From Streptomyces flaveolus (GTDB lineage Bacteria; Actinomycetota; Actinomycetes; Streptomycetales; Streptomycetaceae), in NCBI RefSeq assembly GCF_014648815.1, contig NZ_BMRV01000015.1, positions 62,001-126,000 on the forward strand: a stretch of 64,000 nucleotides of DNA, given 5' to 3'. The notes below the pieces were generated by a model, which was not told where the DNA came from, searched no databases, and worked only from the letters and a program-made list of their open reading frames with translations. Below, one piece after another: positions 1-9,139 of this stretch (the stretch's first letter is position 1; each line of letters starts with the position of its first letter). Made by a program: the position numbers and the translations under genes.

Positions 1-2667
1 GCGTACTGGTCCATCAGCACCGTCCGCGCCTCCTTCCCGCAGACCAAGGGCTCCGTCACGCTGGACGGCCTGGCCGGTCCGGTCGACGTCAAGCGCGACG
101 GCTACGGCATCCCGCAGGTCTACGCCTCCTCCGACGAGGACCTGTTCATGGCGCAGGGCTACGTCCAGGCGCAGGACCGGTTCTACGAGATGGACGTGCG
201 CCGCCACATGACCTCCGGGCGCCTGTCGGAGATGTTCGGCAAGGGCCAGGTCGACAACGACGAGTTCCTGCGCACCCTCGGCTGGGACCGGGTGGCGAAG
301 CAGGAGTACGACGAGAAGCTGTCGCCCTCCACGAAGAAATACCTCCAGGCGTACTCCAAGGGAGTCAACGCCTACCTGGCGGGCAAGGACGGCGCGGACA
401 TCTCGCTGGAGTACGCCGCCCTCGGCTTCACCAACGACTACAAGCCGCAGGCCTGGACCCCGGTCGACTCCGTCGCCTGGCTGAAGGCGATGGCCTGGGA
501 CCTGCGCGGCAACATGCAGGACGAGGTCGACCGCGCCCTGATGACCAGCCGCCTCGGTCCCAAGCAGATCGCCGACCTGTACCCGGCGTACCCGTACAGC
601 CGGAACAAGGCCATCGTCCAGGAGGGCCAGTACGACGAGCTCACCGAGACGTTCGAGGGCGGCGGCGACGGCTCCACGGACGGCACGGGCACGGGCACGG
701 GTGCCGGCACCGGCAGCGGCACGGGTACCGGCACGTCCGGCTCGGGCACGGGCACCGGCAGCGCCCTCGAGAGTCAACTCGCGGGCCTGCAGAACGTCCT
801 GGACGACCTGCCCACCGCCGTCGGCGTGAACGGCAACGGCATCGGCTCCAACTCGTGGGTCGTCTCCGGCGACCACACCATCACCGGCAAGCCGCTGCTG
901 GCCAACGACCCGCACCTGTCGCCCTCGCTGCCCTCCGTCTGGTACCAGATGGGCCTGCACTGCCGCACCGTCTCCGCCAAGTGCCAGTACGACGTCACCG
1001 GCTACACCTTCGCGGGCATGCCCGGCGTCGTCATCGGCCACAACCAGGACATCGCCTGGGGCCTGACCAACTCCGGCGTCGACGTCACCGACCTGTACCT
1101 GGAGAAGATCACCGGCGACGGCTACCAGTACGACGGCAAGGTCGTGCCCTTCGAGACCCGCGAGGAGACCATCAAGGTCGCCGGCGGCGAGCCGAAGAAG
1201 ATCGTCGTCCGCGAGACCAACAACGGCCCCCTCCTCTCCGACCGCGACGACGAGCTCGTGAAGGTCGGCAAGAAGGCCACCGTCGACGCCGCGGCACCCG
1301 ACCGCGCCGACGGCTACGGCGTCTCGCTGCGCTGGACGGCGCTGGACGCGGGCACCACGATGGACGCCGTCTTCGCGATCGACCGGGCCAAGGACTGGGA
1401 CACCTTCCGCGAGGCCGCCGCCCTGTTCGACGTGCCCTCCCAGAACCTGGTCTACGCCGACACCGAGGGCCACATCGGCTACACGCTGCCGGGCCAGATC
1501 CCGATCCGCGCCGAGGGCCACGACGGCTCGGTCCCCGCTCCGGGCTGGAACTCCAAGTACCGCTGGACCGGCAAGTACATCGACCCGGACGAGCTGCCCT
1601 ACGAGTTCGACCCCGACCGCGGCTACATCGTCACCGCCAACCAGGCCGTGATCGACGAGGACGAGTACCCGTACACCCTGACCACGGACTGGGGCTACGG
1701 CACCCGCAGCCAGCGGATCACCGCCCTGATCGAGCAGAAGATCAAGGACGGCGGCAAGATCTCCACGGACGACATGCGGCAGATGCAGCTGGACAACAGC
1801 AGCGAGATGGCCAAGCTGCTCGTGCCCCAGCTGCTGAAGATCGACGTCGCCGACAAGGACGTGCGCGAGGCGCAGAAGCTGCTGGAGGGCTGGGACTACA
1901 CCCAGGACGCCGACTCGGCCGCCGCCGCCTACTTCAACGCGGTCTGGCGCAACATCCTCAAGCTCGCCTTCGGCAACAAGCTGCCCAAGGAACTGCGGGT
2001 CGAGGGCCAGTGCCTGTGGGTCGACCCCGTCAACAGCACCGGGCCCGCGGACGAGGTCAGCAAGGTCTACGAGTGCGGTCAGCGCGATGCCGACCAGGCG
2101 CAGCCGGACGGCGGCGACCGCTGGTTCGAGGTCGTCCGCACCCTGCTGGACCAGCCGAAGAGCGACTGGTGGACGACGCCGGCGAACGGCACCCGCAAGG
2201 GCGCCGACCACAACCGCGACGACCTGTTCAAGCGCGCCATGGTCGACGCCCGCTGGGAGCTGACCGCCAAGCTCGGCAAGGACATCGACAGCTGGAACTG
2301 GGGCCGGCTGCACCGCCTGTTCCTGAAGAACCAGACCCTCGGCACCGAGGGCCCCGGCTTCGTGAAGTACGCCCTGAACCGCGGCCCGTGGAAGCTCAGC
2401 GGCGGCGAGGCGGCGGTCAACGCCACCGGCTGGAACGCGGCCGGCGGCTACGGAGTGGTGTGGGTGCCGTCCATGCGGATGGTGGTCAACCTCGGCGACC
2501 TCGACAAGTCGCGGTGGATCAACCTCACCGGCGCCTCCGGACACGCCTACAGCGCCCACTACACCGACCAGACGGACAAGTGGGCCGACGGTGAGCTGCT
2601 GCCGTGGTCCTTCTCCGCGAAGGCGGTCGACGAGAGCACGAGCGACACCCTGGTGCTCAAGCCGTAG
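1..2667 (+). CDS. Penicillin acylase (N-terminal nucleophile hydrolase), 5' end missing
   Basis: The frame is open from base 1, so the first residues, including any signal peptide, lie outside the window. The family are autoproteolytic Ntn amidases that cleave N-acyl substrates such as penicillins, acyl-homoserine lactones or lipopeptides, usually outside the cytoplasm. The beta chain should begin at the serine encoded at 847-849, in the context GSNSWVVSGD, followed by the family block GKPLLANDPHL. The C-terminus ends in the usual SRWINLTG/SGH/DQ pattern. An odd feature lies just before the cleavage region: a linker at about 660-770 made almost only of Gly and Thr, a place where these proenzymes carry a removable spacer. 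The natural substrate cannot be read from the sequence. A hairpin follows the stop at 2688-2715. Confidence 0.9.
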   Translation, partial: AYWSISTVRASFPQTKGSVTLDGLAGPVDVKRDGYGIPQVYASSDEDLFMAQGYVQAQDRFYEMDVRRHMTSGRLSEMFGKGQVDNDEFLRTLGWDRVAKQEYDEKLSPSTKKYLQAYSKGVNAYLAGKDGADISLEYAALGFTNDYKPQAWTPVDSVAWLKAMAWDLRGNMQDEVDRALMTSRLGPKQIADLYPAYPYSRNKAIVQEGQYDELTETFEGGGDGSTDGTGTGTGAGTGSGTGTGTSGSGTGTGSALESQLAGLQNVLDDLPTAVGVNGNGIGSNSWVVSGDHTITGKPLLANDPHLSPSLPSVWYQMGLHCRTVSAKCQYDVTGYTFAGMPGVVIGHNQDIAWGLTNSGVDVTDLYLEKITGDGYQYDGKVVPFETREETIKVAGGEPKKIVVRETNNGPLLSDRDDELVKVGKKATVDAAAPDRADGYGVSLRWTALDAGTTMDAVFAIDRAKDWDTFREAAALFDVPSQNLVYADTEGHIGYTLPGQIPIRAEGHDGSVPAPGWNSKYRWTGKYIDPDELPYEFDPDRGYIVTANQAVIDEDEYPYTLTTDWGYGTRSQRITALIEQKIKDGGKISTDDMRQMQLDNSSEMAKLLVPQLLKIDVADKDVREAQKLLEGWDYTQDADSAAAAYFNAVWRNILKLAFGNKLPKELRVEGQCLWVDPVNSTGPADEVSKVYECGQRDADQAQPDGGDRWFEVVRTLLDQPKSDWWTTPANGTRKGADHNRDDLFKRAMVDARWELTAKLGKDIDSWNWGRLHRLFLKNQTLGTEGPGFVKYALNRGPWKLSGGEAAVNATGWNAAGGYGVVWVPSMRMVVNLGDLDKSRWINLTGASGHAYSAHYTDQTDKWADGELLPWSFSAKAVDESTSDTLVLKP

Positions 2668-2687
2668 CGCTGCCACCGGAACCCGAG

Positions 2688-2715
2688 ACGGCCTCCACGC
2701 GTGCGTGGAGGCCGT
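2688..2715. terminator. Bidirectional terminator between convergent acylase and cyclo-ligase genes
   Basis: A perfect 13-bp inverted repeat (2688-2700 and 2703-2715) with a 2-base GT loop. It lies 20 bp after the acylase stop and about 40 bp from the stop of the opposing gene, so it can serve both. Confidence 0.8.
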
Positions 2716-2757
2716 TTCGCGTCCCCGGGAGAGGCAGGGGGACCGGGGGGCCCCGCG

Positions 2758-3372
2758 TCAGCGGAACCTGCGCACGCCCGACGGCGTCACCACCGCGTCC
2801 ACCGGCCGGTCGTGCGGCTCCTCGGGGACGTGCGCGACGACCTCCCGGTCGTACAGCAGGACCAGCAGCGCGGGCCGCGCGCCCGCCCGCTCCAGCCTGG
2901 CGAGGACACGGTCGTACGACCCGCCGCCGCGCCCCAGCCGCATGCCGCGCTCGTCGACCGCCAGGCCCGGCAGCAGCACGACGTCGGCGGCGGTCACCGC
3001 GTCCGGGCCGAGGCGCTCGCCGCCGGGTTCGTACAGGGCCATCCGCCCGCCGTGCCGCACGCGCGTGAGGGAGTCCTCCCCGGCGTAGACACCCCAGTCC
3101 AGGTCGTTGTCGGGCAGCAGCGCCGGCAACAGCACGCGCACGCCCCGCGCGCGCAGCGCGTCCAGCAGCGCGAGGGTGCCCGGCTCGGCGCCCACGGAGA
3201 CGTACGCCGCCACGACGCCCGCCCCCGCGACCTCGGGCAGCGCGAGCGCCCGTCCGGCCAGCGCGTCCGCCGCCTCGCGCACCTCGTCCGCCGTCAGACC
3301 GCCCCTCACCATGAGGAACTCCCGCCGCAGGGCTCGCTTGCCGGACTCGTCGGCATGTCCGCTGAGCGTCAA
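2758..3372 (-). CDS. 5-formyltetrahydrofolate cyclo-ligase
   Basis: Converts 5-formyl-THF to 5,10-methenyl-THF with ATP and returns stored folate to the one-carbon pool in the cytosol. The family signature is clear near the C-terminus: PGLAVDERGMRLGRGGGSYDR-type glycine-rich ATP site, and an N-terminal ESGKRALRREF basic helix. I choose the TTG at 3370-3372, giving 204 residues, because a GGAG sequence sits six bases upstream and the length suits the family; a longer reading to 3447 would run toward galU. It is divergent from galU with a gap of about 90 bp that must hold both promoters. Confidence 0.88.
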   Translation of the reverse strand: MTLSGHADESGKRALRREFLMVRGGLTADEVREAADALAGRALALPEVAGAGVVAAYVSVGAEPGTLALLDALRARGVRVLLPALLPDNDLDWGVYAGEDSLTRVRHGGRMALYEPGGERLGPDAVTAADVVLLPGLAVDERGMRLGRGGGSYDRVLARLERAGARPALLVLLYDREVVAHVPEEPHDRPVDAVVTPSGVRRFR

Positions 3373-3464
3373 AAGTGGCTCCTGTACCGTTCTCGTATGC
3401 TCATATGAGCGCGGGTGATCCGGAGTTGCGGATTCTCCCAAAGTCACCGGATATGGTGGCGGGC

Positions 3465-4367
3465 ATGACTCAGTCCCACCCCAGGATCAGCAAGGCTGTC
3501 ATCCCCGCAGCCGGACTTGGTACCCGGTTCCTGCCGGCCACCAAAGCCACTCCCAAGGAGATGCTGCCGGTCGTCGACAAGCCGGCGATCCAGTACGTGG
3601 TCGAAGAGGCCGTCTCCGCGGGTCTCGGCGACGTCCTCATGGTCACGGGCCGCAACAAGCGTCCCCTCGAGGACCACTTCGACCGCAACTACGAGCTGGA
3701 GTCCGCCCTCCAGAAGAAGGGCGACGCGAGCCGGCTGGCCAAGGTCCAGGAGTCCAGCGACCTCGCGATGATCCACTACGTCCGCCAGGGCGACCCCAAG
3801 GGCCTCGGCCACGCCGTGCTGTGCGCCGCCCCGCACGTCGGTGACGAGCCCTTCGCGGTCCTGCTCGGCGACGACCTGATCGACCCGCGCGACCCGCTGC
3901 TGCAGCGCATGATCGACGTGCAGGAGCAGCACGGCGGCAGCGTCATCGCCCTCATGGAGGTCGAGCCCGAGCAGATCCACCTCTACGGCTGCGCCGCCGT
4001 CGAGGCCACCGAGGACGGCGACGTCGTCAAGGTGAGCGGACTGGTCGAGAAGCCCGACCCGGCCGACGCCCCCTCCAACTACGCCATCATCGGACGCTAC
4101 GTCCTCGACCCGCACATCTTCGACATACTGCGCAAGACCGAGCCCGGCCGCGGCGGCGAGATCCAGCTCACCGACGCCCTCCAGCAGCTCGCCGAGGACG
4201 AAAAGGTCGGCGGCCCGGTGCACGGCGTCGTCTTCAAGGGCCGCCGCTACGACACCGGCGACCGCGGCGACTATCTGCGGGCCATCGTCAGGCTCGCGTG
4301 CGAACGTGAGGACCTGGGCCCCGACTTCCGGACCTGGCTCCGCAGTTACGTAGCCGAGGAGATGTAA
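3465..4367 (+). CDS. galU: UTP-glucose-1-phosphate uridylyltransferase
   Basis: Makes UDP-glucose from UTP and glucose-1-phosphate, the precursor for UDP-galactose, glycans and envelope polymers. The nucleotide-binding signature GLGTR is at residues 17-21 and is followed by KATPKEMLPVVDKP. The 300-residue length is normal. The ATG at 3465 is preferred over in-frame codons further upstream because homologues begin just before the AVIPAAG strand and the extra residues would be low-quality sequence. It is the first gene of a tightly packed run: the next start is only five bases after its stop. It also links biochemically to galT and galE near 56 kb. Confidence 0.93.
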   Translation: MTQSHPRISKAVIPAAGLGTRFLPATKATPKEMLPVVDKPAIQYVVEEAVSAGLGDVLMVTGRNKRPLEDHFDRNYELESALQKKGDASRLAKVQESSDLAMIHYVRQGDPKGLGHAVLCAAPHVGDEPFAVLLGDDLIDPRDPLLQRMIDVQEQHGGSVIALMEVEPEQIHLYGCAAVEATEDGDVVKVSGLVEKPDPADAPSNYAIIGRYVLDPHIFDILRKTEPGRGGEIQLTDALQQLAEDEKVGGPVHGVVFKGRRYDTGDRGDYLRAIVRLACEREDLGPDFRTWLRSYVAEEM

Positions 4368-4372
4368 CGACG

Positions 4373-5722
4373 TTGAGCAGCGCCGCGCCCCGTGACACCG
4401 GCCACGACCACGCAGGAGCGGACTTCGGTCCGGACCGGCTGTGGTCGGTGCAGGACCACCTGGACGACATCCTCGCCACCGTCCGCCCCCTGGAACCCAT
4501 CGAGCTGAACCTGCTCGACGCCCAGGGGTGCGTCCTGGTCGAGGACATCACGGTGCCGGTCTCGCTGCCGCCGTTCGACAACAGCTCCATGGACGGGTAC
4601 GCGGTGCGCGTCGCCGACGTGGCCGGGGCGAGCGAGGAGTTCCCCGCCGTCCTGGAGGTCGTCGGCGACGTGGCCGCCGGCCAGGCCGACCCGCCGTCCG
4701 TGGGCCCCGGCCAGGCCGCCCGCATCATGACCGGCGCCCCGCTGCCGCCCGGCGCCGAGACCGTCGTCCCCGTCGAGTGGACGGACGGCGGCCTCGGCGA
4801 GGGCCCGGTCGCCGGAATGCGGGCCCGCAGCCTCGCCCCCGAGGGTGCCGAGGGCCAGGTCCACGTGTACCGGCCGGCCGAGGCACGCGCGCACGTGCGC
4901 GCGGCGGGCAGCGACGTGAAGTCCGGTGACCGCGCCCTGGAGGCCGGCACCGTCCTCGGGCCGCCGCAGATCGCCCTGCTCGCCGCGATCGGGCGCGGCA
5001 GGGTCCGGGTGCACCCCCGCCCGCGCGTGGTGGTGCTGTCCACCGGCAGCGAACTCGTCCAGCCCGATGAGGAACTGGCCCACGGTCAGATCTACGACTC
5101 CAACAGCTTCGCCCTCACCGCCGCCGCCCGCGACGCAGGCGCCATCGCCTACCGCGTGGGCGCGGTCGCCGACGACGCCGAGACGTTGCGGAGCACCATC
5201 GAGGACCAGCTCGTCCGCGCCGACCTGATGGTCACCACCGGCGGGGTCAGCGTCGGGGCGTACGACGTCGTCAAGGAGGCGCTGGCGCACGTCGCCGACG
5301 AGGACGAGCCGGGCAGCGGGGTGGAGTTCCGCAAGCTCGCCATGCAGCCCGGCAAGCCGCAGGGCTTCGGCTCCATCGGCCCCGACCACACCCCGCTGCT
5401 CGCCCTGCCGGGCAACCCGGTGTCGTCGTACGTCTCCTTCGAGCTGTTCGTCCGCCCCGCCATCCGCACCCTCATGGGCCTCGCCGACGTCCACCGCCCG
5501 ACCACCACGGCGACCCTCACCGCCGACAAGGCGCTGAGCTCACCCAAGGGCCGCCGGCAGTTCCTGCGCGGCACCTGCGCCGACGGATCGGTCACCCCGG
5601 TCGGCGGCGCCGGGTCCCACCTCGTGGCGGCCCTCGCGCACGCCGACGCGCTGATCGTCGTCCCCGAGGACGTCGAATCGGTCGAGCCCGGCACCGAGGT
5701 CGAGGTGGTCCTGCTCCGCTGA
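4373..5722 (+). CDS. moeA: Gephyrin-like molybdopterin molybdotransferase (MoeA/Glp)
   Basis: MoeA proteins insert molybdate into adenylylated molybdopterin. The 449-residue product has the MoeA N-terminal region with [12 protein letters not shown] near residue 70, the MoCF-binding domain with STGSEL near 224 and [11 protein letters not shown] near 288, PGNP near 346, and a C-terminal beta domain. In Corynebacterium a MoeA-type protein in this same genetic context (Glp) binds FtsZ and the membrane receptor GlpR; the GlpR/SepX homologue lies four genes downstream here. The TTG start at 4373 sits behind the GAGGAG that ends galU, which suggests translational coupling. Whether this copy is catalytic, cytoskeletal or both cannot be read from the sequence. 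Confidence 0.9.
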   Translation: MSSAAPRDTGHDHAGADFGPDRLWSVQDHLDDILATVRPLEPIELNLLDAQGCVLVEDITVPVSLPPFDNSSMDGYAVRVADVAGASEEFPAVLEVVGDVAAGQADPPSVGPGQAARIMTGAPLPPGAETVVPVEWTDGGLGEGPVAGMRARSLAPEGAEGQVHVYRPAEARAHVRAAGSDVKSGDRALEAGTVLGPPQIALLAAIGRGRVRVHPRPRVVVLSTGSELVQPDEELAHGQIYDSNSFALTAAARDAGAIAYRVGAVADDAETLRSTIEDQLVRADLMVTTGGVSVGAYDVVKEALAHVADEDEPGSGVEFRKLAMQPGKPQGFGSIGPDHTPLLALPGNPVSSYVSFELFVRPAIRTLMGLADVHRPTTTATLTADKALSSPKGRRQFLRGTCADGSVTPVGGAGSHLVAALAHADALIVVPEDVESVEPGTEVEVVLLR

Positions 5723-5807
5723 TCCCGCCCGGTTGGCGGTACCGTGTCGCGCACAGCAGGCCCACGCGCCGCACCGCGCCGGGCCCGGACCGGGAGCGCC
5801 ACACAGC

Positions 5808-6320
5808 ATGAGCACGCAGGACCGACCCACCCAGGACGGCCAGGACACGCAGGGCCGGCTGACGCACATCGACGAGGCGGGCGCCGCCCGGATGGTCGAC
5901 GTGTCCGCCAAGGACGTGACCGCGCGCACCGCACGCGCCAGCGGACGCGTCCTGGTCGCGCCCCGCGTGGTCGAGCTGCTGCGCGGTGAGGGGGTCCCCA
6001 AGGGCGACGCCCTGGCCACCGCCCGGATCGCGGGCATCATGGGCGCCAAACGCACCCCCGATCTGATCCCGCTGTGCCACCCCCTGGCGCTCTCCGGTGT
6101 GAAACTGGACCTGTCGGTCGCGGACGACGCCGTGGAGATCACCGCCACGGTGCGGACGACGGATCGCACGGGTGTCGAGATGGAGGCGCTCACCGCGGTC
6201 TCCGTCGCCGCGCTCACCGTGATCGACATGGTCAAGGCGGTCGACAAGGGAGCGGTCATCACGGACGTGCGCGTGGAGGAGAAGACGGGCGGCAAGTCGG
6301 GCGACTGGAGCCGGTCATGA
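5808..6320 (+). CDS. moaC: Cyclic pyranopterin monophosphate synthase
   Basis: Works with MoaA to convert GTP into cyclic pyranopterin monophosphate, the first step of molybdenum cofactor synthesis. Family motifs are complete: [15 protein letters not shown] in the middle and [29 protein letters not shown] near the end. ATG at 5808 gives 170 residues, with a short Gln/Asp-rich N-terminal extension before LTHIDEAG; an upstream in-frame extension is untypical and rejected. Its stop overlaps the mogA start as ATGA, so the two are probably translationally coupled. Confidence 0.93.
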   Translation: MSTQDRPTQDGQDTQGRLTHIDEAGAARMVDVSAKDVTARTARASGRVLVAPRVVELLRGEGVPKGDALATARIAGIMGAKRTPDLIPLCHPLALSGVKLDLSVADDAVEITATVRTTDRTGVEMEALTAVSVAALTVIDMVKAVDKGAVITDVRVEEKTGGKSGDWSRS

Positions 6321-6856
6321 CGCTGGACGCGTCGATCGCAGGTGCCCTCGCCGCTTCGTACAGCGCCCTGGTGGTCACCGCGTCCAACCGGGCCGCCGCC
6401 GGTGTCTACGAGGACAAGGGCGGCCCCCTGATCGCCGAGGGCCTCGGCCGCTTCGGCTTCGCCGTCGACGGCCCGCGGGTCGTCCCCGACGGCGAGCCCG
6501 TCGAGGCAGCCCTGCGCGCGGGCGTCGAGGCGGGCTACGACGTGATCGTCACCACCGGCGGCACCGGCATCTCGCCCACCGACCGCACCCCCGAGGCGAC
6601 CCGGGCGGTGCTCGACCACGAGGTCCCCGGCATCGCCGAGGCCATCCGGGCGTACGGCCGCGACAAGGTGCCCACCGCGGCGCTCTCCCGCGGCCTGGCC
6701 GGGGTGGCGGGCAGGACGCTGATCGTCAACCTGCCGGGTTCCACCGGCGGCGTGAAGGACGGCCTCGCGGTCCTGGAGCCCCTGCTGAAGCACGCCGTGG
6801 ACCAGCTCCGCGGCGGTGACCACCCCAGAACCGCCGGCAGTGGGGGTGCGAGCTGA
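6317..6856 (+). CDS. mogA: Molybdopterin adenylyltransferase, MogA/MoaB type
   Basis: Activates molybdopterin by adenylylation before metal insertion by MoeA. The 179-residue single MoCF domain shows [13 protein letters not shown] near the start, the nucleotide loop [17 protein letters not shown] and the closing [13 protein letters not shown]. It starts four bases inside moaC (ATGA). MoaB and MogA cannot be separated confidently by eye, so the symbol is a best guess. Having moeA, moaC and mogA together means the late cofactor steps are encoded in one transcript. Confidence 0.88.
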   Translation: MTLDASIAGALAASYSALVVTASNRAAAGVYEDKGGPLIAEGLGRFGFAVDGPRVVPDGEPVEAALRAGVEAGYDVIVTTGGTGISPTDRTPEATRAVLDHEVPGIAEAIRAYGRDKVPTAALSRGLAGVAGRTLIVNLPGSTGGVKDGLAVLEPLLKHAVDQLRGGDHPRTAGSGGAS

Positions 6857-6882
6857 ACAGCCCATCCTGGCCCGTCGAGCTG

Positions 6883-7518
6883 GTGGACGGCGACATCGTC
6901 CTCAGGCCCATAAAGCTGCGCGACCAGCGGGCATGGCGCGAGGTCAACCGGCGCAACCGCGACTGGCTGCGCCCGTGGGAGGCGACCATCCCGCCGCCCT
7001 CGCCCGGCGGACCGCTCGCGCAGCGGCCGACGTACCGGCAGATGGTCCGCCATCTGCGGGCCGAGGCGAACGCGGGCCGGATGCTGCCCTTCGTCATCGA
7101 GTACCAGGGGCGGCTGGTCGGGCAGCTGACGGTGGCCGGGATCACCTGGGGCTCGATGTGCTCCGGCCACGTCGGTTACTGGGTGGACGAGGCGGTGGCC
7201 GGGCGCGGGGTGATGCCCACGGCCGTCGCGATGGCCGTGGACCACTGTTTCCGCACCGTCGGCCTGCACCGCGTCGAGGTCTGTATTCGCCCGGAGAACG
7301 GGCCCAGCCGCCGGGTCGTGGAGAAACTCGGATTCCGCGAGGAGGGCCTCAGGCCGCGTTATCTCCACATCGACGGCGGATGGCGTGACCATCTGGTGTT
7401 CGCGCTCACCGCGGAAGAGGTACCGGAGGGCCTGCTGCGACGCTGGCACCGGTCACGGGACCGGAGCGCGCGGAACAGCCCGGGCAATCCGGCCCGGCCG
7501 AGCACCGGAATTGAATAA
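6883..7518 (+). CDS. GNAT acetyltransferase, RimJ/RimL type
   Basis: A GNAT fold protein of the ribosomal-protein-serine/alanine acetyltransferase group. Visible features are [25 protein letters not shown] at the start, a central [14 protein letters not shown] acetyl-CoA loop, and the late [25 protein letters not shown] that marks this group. GTG at 6883 is the first standard start, but the frame also encodes plausible homologous residues ([12 protein letters not shown]) back to a CTG at 6853 overlapping the mogA stop, so the true start may be there. This gene also sits between moeA/glp and glpR in corynebacteria, which suggests a conserved operon rather than a fixed substrate; the substrate is unknown. 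Confidence 0.85.
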   Translation: MDGDIVLRPIKLRDQRAWREVNRRNRDWLRPWEATIPPPSPGGPLAQRPTYRQMVRHLRAEANAGRMLPFVIEYQGRLVGQLTVAGITWGSMCSGHVGYWVDEAVAGRGVMPTAVAMAVDHCFRTVGLHRVEVCIRPENGPSRRVVEKLGFREEGLRPRYLHIDGGWRDHLVFALTAEEVPEGLLRRWHRSRDRSARNSPGNPARPSTGIE

Positions 7519-7520
7519 AC

Positions 7521-7614
7521 GTTCGAAATTGATCGGGTCGCGACCACGCGGGAGCGGGTAATTCGCGACCCTGACAGTCGGCTGGTCGCATCGGTCGCAA
7601 AAAAAGTTCGAAAT
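7521..7614. repeat. Paired GTTCGAAAT direct repeats upstream of sepX/glpR
   Basis: The nonamer GTTCGAAAT occurs at 7521-7529 and 7606-7614, 85 bp apart, which is close to eight helical turns. Between them lie several GGTCGC/GCGACC blocks, including the palindrome GGTCGCGACC at 7536-7545. This AT-richer 168-bp gap is the only sizeable non-coding space in the block and probably holds the sepX promoter and its operators. No regulator can be named. Confidence 0.45.
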
Positions 7615-7686
7615 ATCAGCCTGATCGTGCGACACACCGGCCCAATTGGCGGATGGCCCCACGCAAACCCCTCTACCGTGTGAGAT

Positions 7687-8904
7687 GTGAGCAGCAGCGG
7701 CCTCATCTACGCAGTCATCGTCGGGGCCTGGGCCGCCTACTTGGTGCCGATGTGGCTCCGTAGGCAGGACGAGCTGAACGAAGCCCGTCCGACGGAACGC
7801 TTCAGCACCGCCATCCGGCTGCTGTCCGGACGGGCGGGCATGGAGCGCCGGTACGCCAAGGACCTGCGGTCGCGCTCCGCCGGCGACGCGGAGCCCGACG
7901 CCGACGCCCCGGACGCCGTCACCGAATCGGTGGACGTCCGGGCCTTCGCGGTGTCCAAGACCCGTCGGCACACCCAGCCGGTCCCGCAGCACACCGAGGA
8001 GCGGCCCGCACCGGACCGCGCCGAGACGGACGGACGTCCCGACCGCGACAGACCCGCGCAGGCCCCCGAGTCCGGTGCCGCACCGGCCCGCAGGCGGGTG
8101 CCCGCCGCCCGGCCCGCCCCGGGCTCACCGGCGGCGGCCCGCGCCCGGCGCCTGAAGGTGCTCGCACGCCGTCGGCGCACCACCGTGATGCTCTTCCTGG
8201 CCTTCACCCTCGGCTCGGTCGTCGCCGCGGTCGGCGGACTGGCGTTCCTGTGGGCGCCCGGCGTGCCCGCGGTGCTGCTCAGCGCCTACATCGCCTACCT
8301 GCGGTCCCAGGAACGCCGCCGGTTCGCCTTCCACATGGACCGCCGTCAGGCCGAGGTCGCCGCCCAGCGGCTGCGCGACCGCCAGCCGCGCCGGCGCGCC
8401 TCCGCCGACGTCACCGGCGACCCCGACGCCGAGGAGCCCGACGAGGCACCCGAGGCCGAACCCGACGCCGGGCTCTCCGCGCTCGCCGCGGACCGCCGGG
8501 CGCTGGTGGAGCAGACCGACCACGCCGAGTGGGTCGACCAGCAGCGCGAACGGCAGCGGCGGCCCGGCCAGGGCGACAGCTGGGACCCCGTGCCGGTTCC
8601 CCTGCCGACCTACGTCACCGCGCCGGTCGCCCCCCGCGCCACACCCGACGTGGACCTGGCGGCGCCCGACGCGTGGAGCTCGGCCCGCTCCAGCGCCGTA
8701 GCCCCCGACCGCCCGGACCAGCGGGACACGGCGGCCCCGCCCGCACCGGACCGCCCGGCCGACGACGCCGAGGACCGGCCCGAGGCCCCCGGCCGCAGCG
8801 GCGTCCGCCGCGCCGCGTCCGCCCGCCGCTCCCGGGAGCGGGGCCGGACACCGCTGTTCGACCAGTACGAGGACGGCGACCGCCCCCGCGCGGCCAACGA
8901 GTAG
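7687..8904 (+). CDS. sepX: Divisome membrane protein SepX / GlpR (gephyrin-like receptor)
   Basis: A 405-residue actinobacterial membrane protein. The hallmark is the conserved N-terminus: one transmembrane helix at residues 5-24 (GLIYAVIVGAWAAYLVPMWL) followed at once by RRQDELNEARPTERFSTAIRLLSGR. Two more hydrophobic helices lie near 168-213, and the rest is Arg/Asp/Pro-rich and probably disordered. In Streptomyces venezuelae SepX is needed for normal cross-walls and sporulation; in Corynebacterium the homologue GlpR binds Glp, a MoeA-like FtsZ partner. The gene follows the moeA-containing block here, separated by a 168-bp gap with its own likely promoter. The GTG at 7687 is the start that keeps the first helix intact. 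Confidence 0.85.
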   Translation: MSSSGLIYAVIVGAWAAYLVPMWLRRQDELNEARPTERFSTAIRLLSGRAGMERRYAKDLRSRSAGDAEPDADAPDAVTESVDVRAFAVSKTRRHTQPVPQHTEERPAPDRAETDGRPDRDRPAQAPESGAAPARRRVPAARPAPGSPAAARARRLKVLARRRRTTVMLFLAFTLGSVVAAVGGLAFLWAPGVPAVLLSAYIAYLRSQERRRFAFHMDRRQAEVAAQRLRDRQPRRRASADVTGDPDAEEPDEAPEAEPDAGLSALAADRRALVEQTDHAEWVDQQRERQRRPGQGDSWDPVPVPLPTYVTAPVAPRATPDVDLAAPDAWSSARSSAVAPDRPDQRDTAAPPAPDRPADDAEDRPEAPGRSGVRRAASARRSRERGRTPLFDQYEDGDRPRAANE

Positions 8905-8937
8905 CGCACCCCGCGCCCGGCCCCCGGGAAGGGATTT

Positions 8938-8965
8938 TTGAGCAGGCCGATCGGGGTGCTAAAGT
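8938..8965 (+). promoter_or_regulatory. Promoter of the tRNA-Ala gene
   Basis: A -35-like TTGAGC at 8938-8943 and a -10-like TAAAGT at 8960-8965 with a 16-bp spacer. The predicted transcription start falls a few bases before the mature tRNA 5' end. It matches the housekeeping sigma consensus reasonably well. Confidence 0.6.
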
Positions 8966-8979
8966 TTCACTCGTTGCAA

Positions 8980-9053
8980 GGGCCTGTGGCGCAGTCCGGT
9001 AGCGCACCTCGTTCGCATCGAGGGGGCCAGGGGTTCAAATCCCCTCAGGTCCA
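8980..9053 (+). tRNA. tRNA-Ala, anticodon CGC
   Basis: A complete cloverleaf of 74 nt. The acceptor stem is 8980-8986 with 9046-9052 (one G-U pair), the anticodon arm is CCTCG-TTCGCAT-CGAGG, giving anticodon CGC for GCG alanine codons, and the T arm has the TTCAAAT loop. The discriminator base is A and CCA is not encoded. A strong terminator follows within 10 bases. Confidence 0.96.
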
Positions 9054-9060
9054 CGCAGCA

Positions 9061-9096
9061 TGAAGCCCCTGTCAGGGATTACTGACAGGGGCTTCA
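9061..9096 (+). terminator. Terminator after the tRNA gene
   Basis: A perfect 14-bp inverted repeat, TGAAGCCCCTGTCA at 9061-9074 and its complement at 9083-9096, with an 8-base loop. It starts eight bases after the tRNA. Confidence 0.85.
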
Positions 9097-9139
9097 TCGT
9101 GTTCCCGGGAGCGGGAACCGGGCCGGCCGCCCCGGAGCC

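Noticed and set aside
855-2594. Long Arg-rich open frame inside the acylase gene
   Set aside because: It is an out-of-frame shadow: Arg/Pro/Gly-rich, no homology, fully inside a clear penicillin acylase frame. Many similar frames in this GC-rich window were rejected for the same reason.
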